A stretch of DNA of 64,000 nucleotides from the NCBI RefSeq assembly GCF_014201875.1, contig NZ_JACHFL010000017.1:48423-112422 (forward strand), read 5' to 3'. The stretch comes from Deinococcus humi. GTDB taxonomy: Bacteria > Deinococcota > Deinococci > Deinococcales > Deinococcaceae. The position numbers and the translations under genes are program-made. This document shows positions 61,677 to 64,000 of the stretch, in pieces (positions within the stretch are counted from its first letter, which is position 1; each line of letters begins with the position of its first letter). The notes under the pieces are model-generated. The model ran no database searches, had not been told where the DNA came from, and saw only the letters and a program-made list of their open reading frames with translations.

Positions 61677-61993
61677 GGTTGTGTTGCCTTAACTTGACGC
61701 GCGGCAGACGGAGGACCGGGGTGATCTGAACTTCAGCCCACCCCTGCCGCGACCGCAGACCACGTCTGGAACGCTTTCTTCTGATTCCCTTTTCTTGTCA
61801 TGGCGGTAACGCTGTTCCAGGCGTGATGGTGAAGATTCTCGATTCGAGCGTGCAGGCTGAGAAATTCTTGGACACGCTTCCTCCGTTTGAATCCCTGCTG
61901 TTGTCGCTCCCGATGTCGTGTAGGACGGTGAGACTGTTCAATGATGTTATTGCAGCGTGAGGTAGAAATCACCTGCTGGTGGTCAGCATTGAG
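61677..61993 (-). mobile_element. IS6-family 3' end remnant, minus strand
   Basis: It begins at 61677 with GGTTGTGTTGCCTTAACTTG. On the minus strand it encodes NADHQQVISTSRCNNIIEQS, then HRPTRHRERQQQGFKRRKRV with the DDE Glu, QEFLSLHARIENLHHHAWNS and a normal C-terminus (QTWSAVAAGVG). The transposase N-terminal part is missing; the break lies inside a small membrane-protein gene that continues to 62203. Confidence 0.75.
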
Positions 61994-62203
61994 TGCGGGA
62001 TTGGCCTCGAGAACGGGGGAGATGAAGGTGGAAAAGCCAGCCACCTGGACGCGGGTAAAGCCGGCCGGGGCCTGACGCGTCATGACGACGTCACTGGACC
62101 ACCAGCCGATGGCGAGCAGAAGGACGCCGACAGCGATTAAGATGAGTCAGATCTGCGGTTTGCGTCTGGCTTGTTGTGGCTCTGGGGGTGCGACTGAAAC
62201 CAT
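61994..62203 (-). pseudogene. Small membrane protein, TGA-interrupted and cut by IS6
   Basis: A good start (GGAGG 6 nt before the ATG at 62201-62203) leads into MVSVAPPEPQQARRKPQI, then TGA (62147-62149), then LILIAVGVLLLAIGWWSSDV as one transmembrane helix and MTRQAPAGFTRVQVAGFSTF, after which IS6 sequence takes over at about 61993. A Trp (TGG) before the helix would restore the frame. The gene is doubly inactivated. The family is not recognised. Confidence 0.6.
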
Positions 62204-62397
62204 CAAGTCCTCCACGGTGGTGCGTTCACGTCAGGTACGCGCCCGGCGGCCCTGGGGTTGCTCAAGTTCGAAGCTGCTGGCTTCTGTGCAAGAGCGGAAA
62301 TAGAAGTTTGACAGCCTTTACATGGTGGGAATCACGCGCAACACCTGGCGTAGACAGCCGTCATTCAGCTTGGCGGAGGTACGATAAGGGCTTGACC

Positions 62398-63495
62398 ATG
62401 CACCATACTGCCAGCGCCTTGCCGCCCCACGAACATCTCCGCCAGCTCCACCACGTCTATGGTCTCCTGAGTCCCGCGTTCGTCGCCGAAGAACTGAACT
62501 GCACCCTGAACGAGGCCGAACATCACCTGTACGGCCGTCACGCCTCTCAATACTGTTGGGTCAGCCTGGCGGATCTGGCTCTCCTGTCGGGGGTGAGCCC
62601 CATTGGGTTAAAGCGTTGGGTGAGGCGGCATCATCTCCAGAGCGCGCCGCAGCGGAGCCAAGGGCACAGTGCGTCCCTCTATATCCACCTTGACGATGCC
62701 CGACACTTTCTGTCGCGGACGCCAGGCACCCAGAACGCGTCTGCAGACGCGCTGCCCCGGGTGAAAGGAGAAGACCTGGGACCTGCTTCCACCCCGAGCC
62801 GCGTCACTCAAGCAGCCATGGTGGATGTGGACTGGCAGCTGGCACGACAGGCCGCCTGGCCTATGACAGTGGACCGTCTGGCGGAAGCGGTCTACAGCTC
62901 TCGGTCCTCGACCGCTCGGCAACAGACCCGAAGCCTGCTCCGGGTCTGGGAAGCCCAGGGACGCGTTGTCTGCTTTGCGAGGGGATTGTATGACCTGGTG
63001 CGCCCAGTCGTCGTCCTGGACCCAGAACGCTTCGGACGCAGTGTGCTGGCAAAGGAAGATCTCCAGAAGCTGCGCGTTCATCATCCGGAGATTGCGCACT
63101 GGCCCAGCAGGTCCCTGGCCGCGGCCTGGCGGTCCTACAGCGCTTTCTACGCGAACACGCTGTTGCCCGTGGCTGAGCGTGCGGAGCCGACGTTCCTGGA
63201 GTACCTGTTGGTGCGGCAGTTGAATCCGGAAGGGATGCCGGACGAGGTCAATGCCCGTTACGAGGAGCTTTGTCAGAGAGCGGCCTTTTATCGCCTGGTG
63301 CCCGCACCGCCCCAGAACGTGGTTGAGACGCAGCAGCATGGACTGACGGTCGAGAACATCCAGGCGGGGCTGATTGACTTCAAAGCGGCCGCCGAGGCGA
63401 CGCGGCTGAAAATGCAGCGCCACTCTAGCAGGAGCCGGAACCCAGAAGGGAGCCGCAAAACGAAAGTCTCCAGCGGTGGGCAGGAGCGTGCGTAG
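62398..63495 (+). CDS. Unknown protein with helix-turn-helix-like N-terminus (365 aa)
   Basis: From ATG 62398 (AAGGG upstream) the product is MHHTASALPPHEHLRQLHHV and so on. Residues 20-85 resemble a DNA-binding tri-helix: LSPAFVAEELNCTLNEAEHHLYGRHASQYCWVSLADLALLSGVSPIGLKRWVRRHHL, where the last part looks like a MerR/HTH recognition helix. A second winged-helix-like unit follows at about 150-205 (PMTVDRLAEAVYSSRSSTARQQTRSLLRVWEAQGRVVCFARGLYDL). The C-terminal third is helical and ends in a basic tail (SRSRNPEGSRKTKVSSGG). No family recognised. The composition suggests a replication or regulatory DNA-binding protein of plasmids or mobile elements, which is inference only. Confidence 0.6.
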   Translation: MHHTASALPPHEHLRQLHHVYGLLSPAFVAEELNCTLNEAEHHLYGRHASQYCWVSLADLALLSGVSPIGLKRWVRRHHLQSAPQRSQGHSASLYIHLDDARHFLSRTPGTQNASADALPRVKGEDLGPASTPSRVTQAAMVDVDWQLARQAAWPMTVDRLAEAVYSSRSSTARQQTRSLLRVWEAQGRVVCFARGLYDLVRPVVVLDPERFGRSVLAKEDLQKLRVHHPEIAHWPSRSLAAAWRSYSAFYANTLLPVAERAEPTFLEYLLVRQLNPEGMPDEVNARYEELCQRAAFYRLVPAPPQNVVETQQHGLTVENIQAGLIDFKAAAEATRLKMQRHSSRSRNPEGSRKTKVSSGGQERA

Positions 63496-63868
63496 CTCAG
63501 GCGGGCCCATGCATCTGGCGGCCAAGGGTTCTCAGACAAGAGAGTTCAGGAGAGCACCGAAACCTGTTTGGTAAGCCCATTTACCAGACGCCTTGACCCC
63601 GGCGATAACAGCGGTTAACCCTGCGGCAGATCCTTATGGCAATGCCACTTGGCAGCAGTCCCAGCGGTTCAGAAATGTTGTTTCTGGGACAGAACAGCAA
63701 ATCAGGCCGGGGAACAGGATCTCTGTGATATGCGCTCATTCAAGGCTGGCATCAAGCACATCTTCCGCGCCCAGGACGGCTCACGAGGAGGCAGGGCAGT
63801 GCGATGAACGTGCATTTGCGTGTGACGCCAACCCGGTCTGAAAGGAAAGTCGGGTGGGCACTCCTTCC
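63496..63868. other. Gap between convergent genes
   Basis: No recognised gene. TGGTAA (63569-63574) and TTACCA (63581-63586) form an inverted repeat with a 6-bp spacer, about 75 bp after the upstream gene. No T-run follows. Confidence 0.4.
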
Positions 63869-64000
63869 TCAGTGTTCGGAAACCATCTGCGATTTGGAGC
63901 TACCGTCAAGCTCCACACCAAAGTCGCGTATTTCATAGCTCATCAGCATCCGGTTGAAGGTCATGACTGGCGTGCTCGTCATGCGAAGCGGTAAGGCCAG
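63869..64000 (-). CDS. C-terminus of a gene entering from the right edge
   Basis: An open minus-strand frame from the edge (64000) to a TGA at 63869-63871 encodes LALPLRMTSTPVMTFNRMLM, then SYEIRDFGVELDGSSKSQMVSEH. Codon use is coding-like. Only 43 codons are visible, so no family can be assigned. Confidence 0.4.
   Translation of the reverse strand: MALPLRMTSTPVMTFNRMLMSYEIRDFGVELDGSSKSQMVSEH

Noticed and set aside
1..64000. UGA read as Trp in this organism
   Set aside because: Many intact genes here end in TGA (for example 6898-6900 and 44943-44945), so the standard code applies; the in-frame TGAs mark pseudogenes.
1..64000. CRISPR arrays, rRNA genes or an iteron-type origin
   Set aside because: I found no regularly spaced repeats, rRNA motifs or iteron clusters.

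Overview
The window looks like an accessory replicon or chromosomal island of a Deinococcus-type bacterium. This is inferred from GC-rich codon usage, a NucS-type endonuclease, the Deinococcus-like IS6 transposases and the families present, not from a database match. It carries no rRNA, tRNA, CRISPR array or replication origin that I can recognise. Metabolic and sensory cassettes alternate with a graveyard of broken insertion sequences and pseudogenes.

Layout. 1-1000: a truncated OmpR-type response regulator abutting a truncated K+/H+ antiporter. 1022-2011: a lipid (diacylglycerol) kinase. 3023-12997: a sugar or sugar-acid uptake and catabolism cluster, with a divergent GntR/FCD regulator, a promoter overlapped by a GTATAC motif, a strong 5' UTR hairpin, a family-1 ABC importer without its ATPase, a pyruvate-type aldolase, a ribokinase-family kinase, a fucose-isomerase-like protein and an FGGY kinase. 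Most of these genes overlap by 4 bp. 13180-14961: NucS endonuclease and an ArsR/SRPBCC pair. 15100-19500: small hypotheticals, repeated terminator hairpins and pseudogenes (GNAT, SugE, an exported protein). 19505-25843: aromatic amino-acid decarboxylase, broken esterase, acetyl-CoA synthetase, SRAP-domain remnant, aldo/keto reductase. 26143-28925: small genes, a response-regulator fragment, a DUF981 membrane protein and an IS3 remnant. 28974-33808: a peptide ABC importer (again without ATPases) joined to a cytosolic M14 carboxypeptidase. 34119-37903: a PPOX flavoprotein and two exported proteins, one with TPR-like repeats.

38131-46753 is the most interesting part. A LOV-PAS-PAS-PAS-PAS-GAF-HD-GYP protein, predicted to be a blue-light-controlled c-di-GMP phosphodiesterase, sits between two oppositely oriented IS6 copies. 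It converges on a membrane GGDEF diguanylate cyclase whose last codons are supplied by the IS6 terminal repeat. 46870-49312: a CGNR regulator diverges from a DinB-MFS pair across four evenly spaced TAACCY half-sites. 50429-55424: CheY-like regulator, minimal nucleotidyltransferase, dienelactone-hydrolase-like protein and CocE-type hydrolase. 55716-58153: a WGR-propeller protein with a DUF1281-like partner. 58723-64000: cyclophilin lipoprotein, more IS6 debris, a DUF1266-like protein, a large unknown DNA-binding-like protein, and a gene entering from the right edge.

At least nine IS6-family pieces with three kinds of terminal repeat account for many of the breaks. Three or four pseudogenes have an in-frame TGA as their visible lesion, mostly where the family has Trp.
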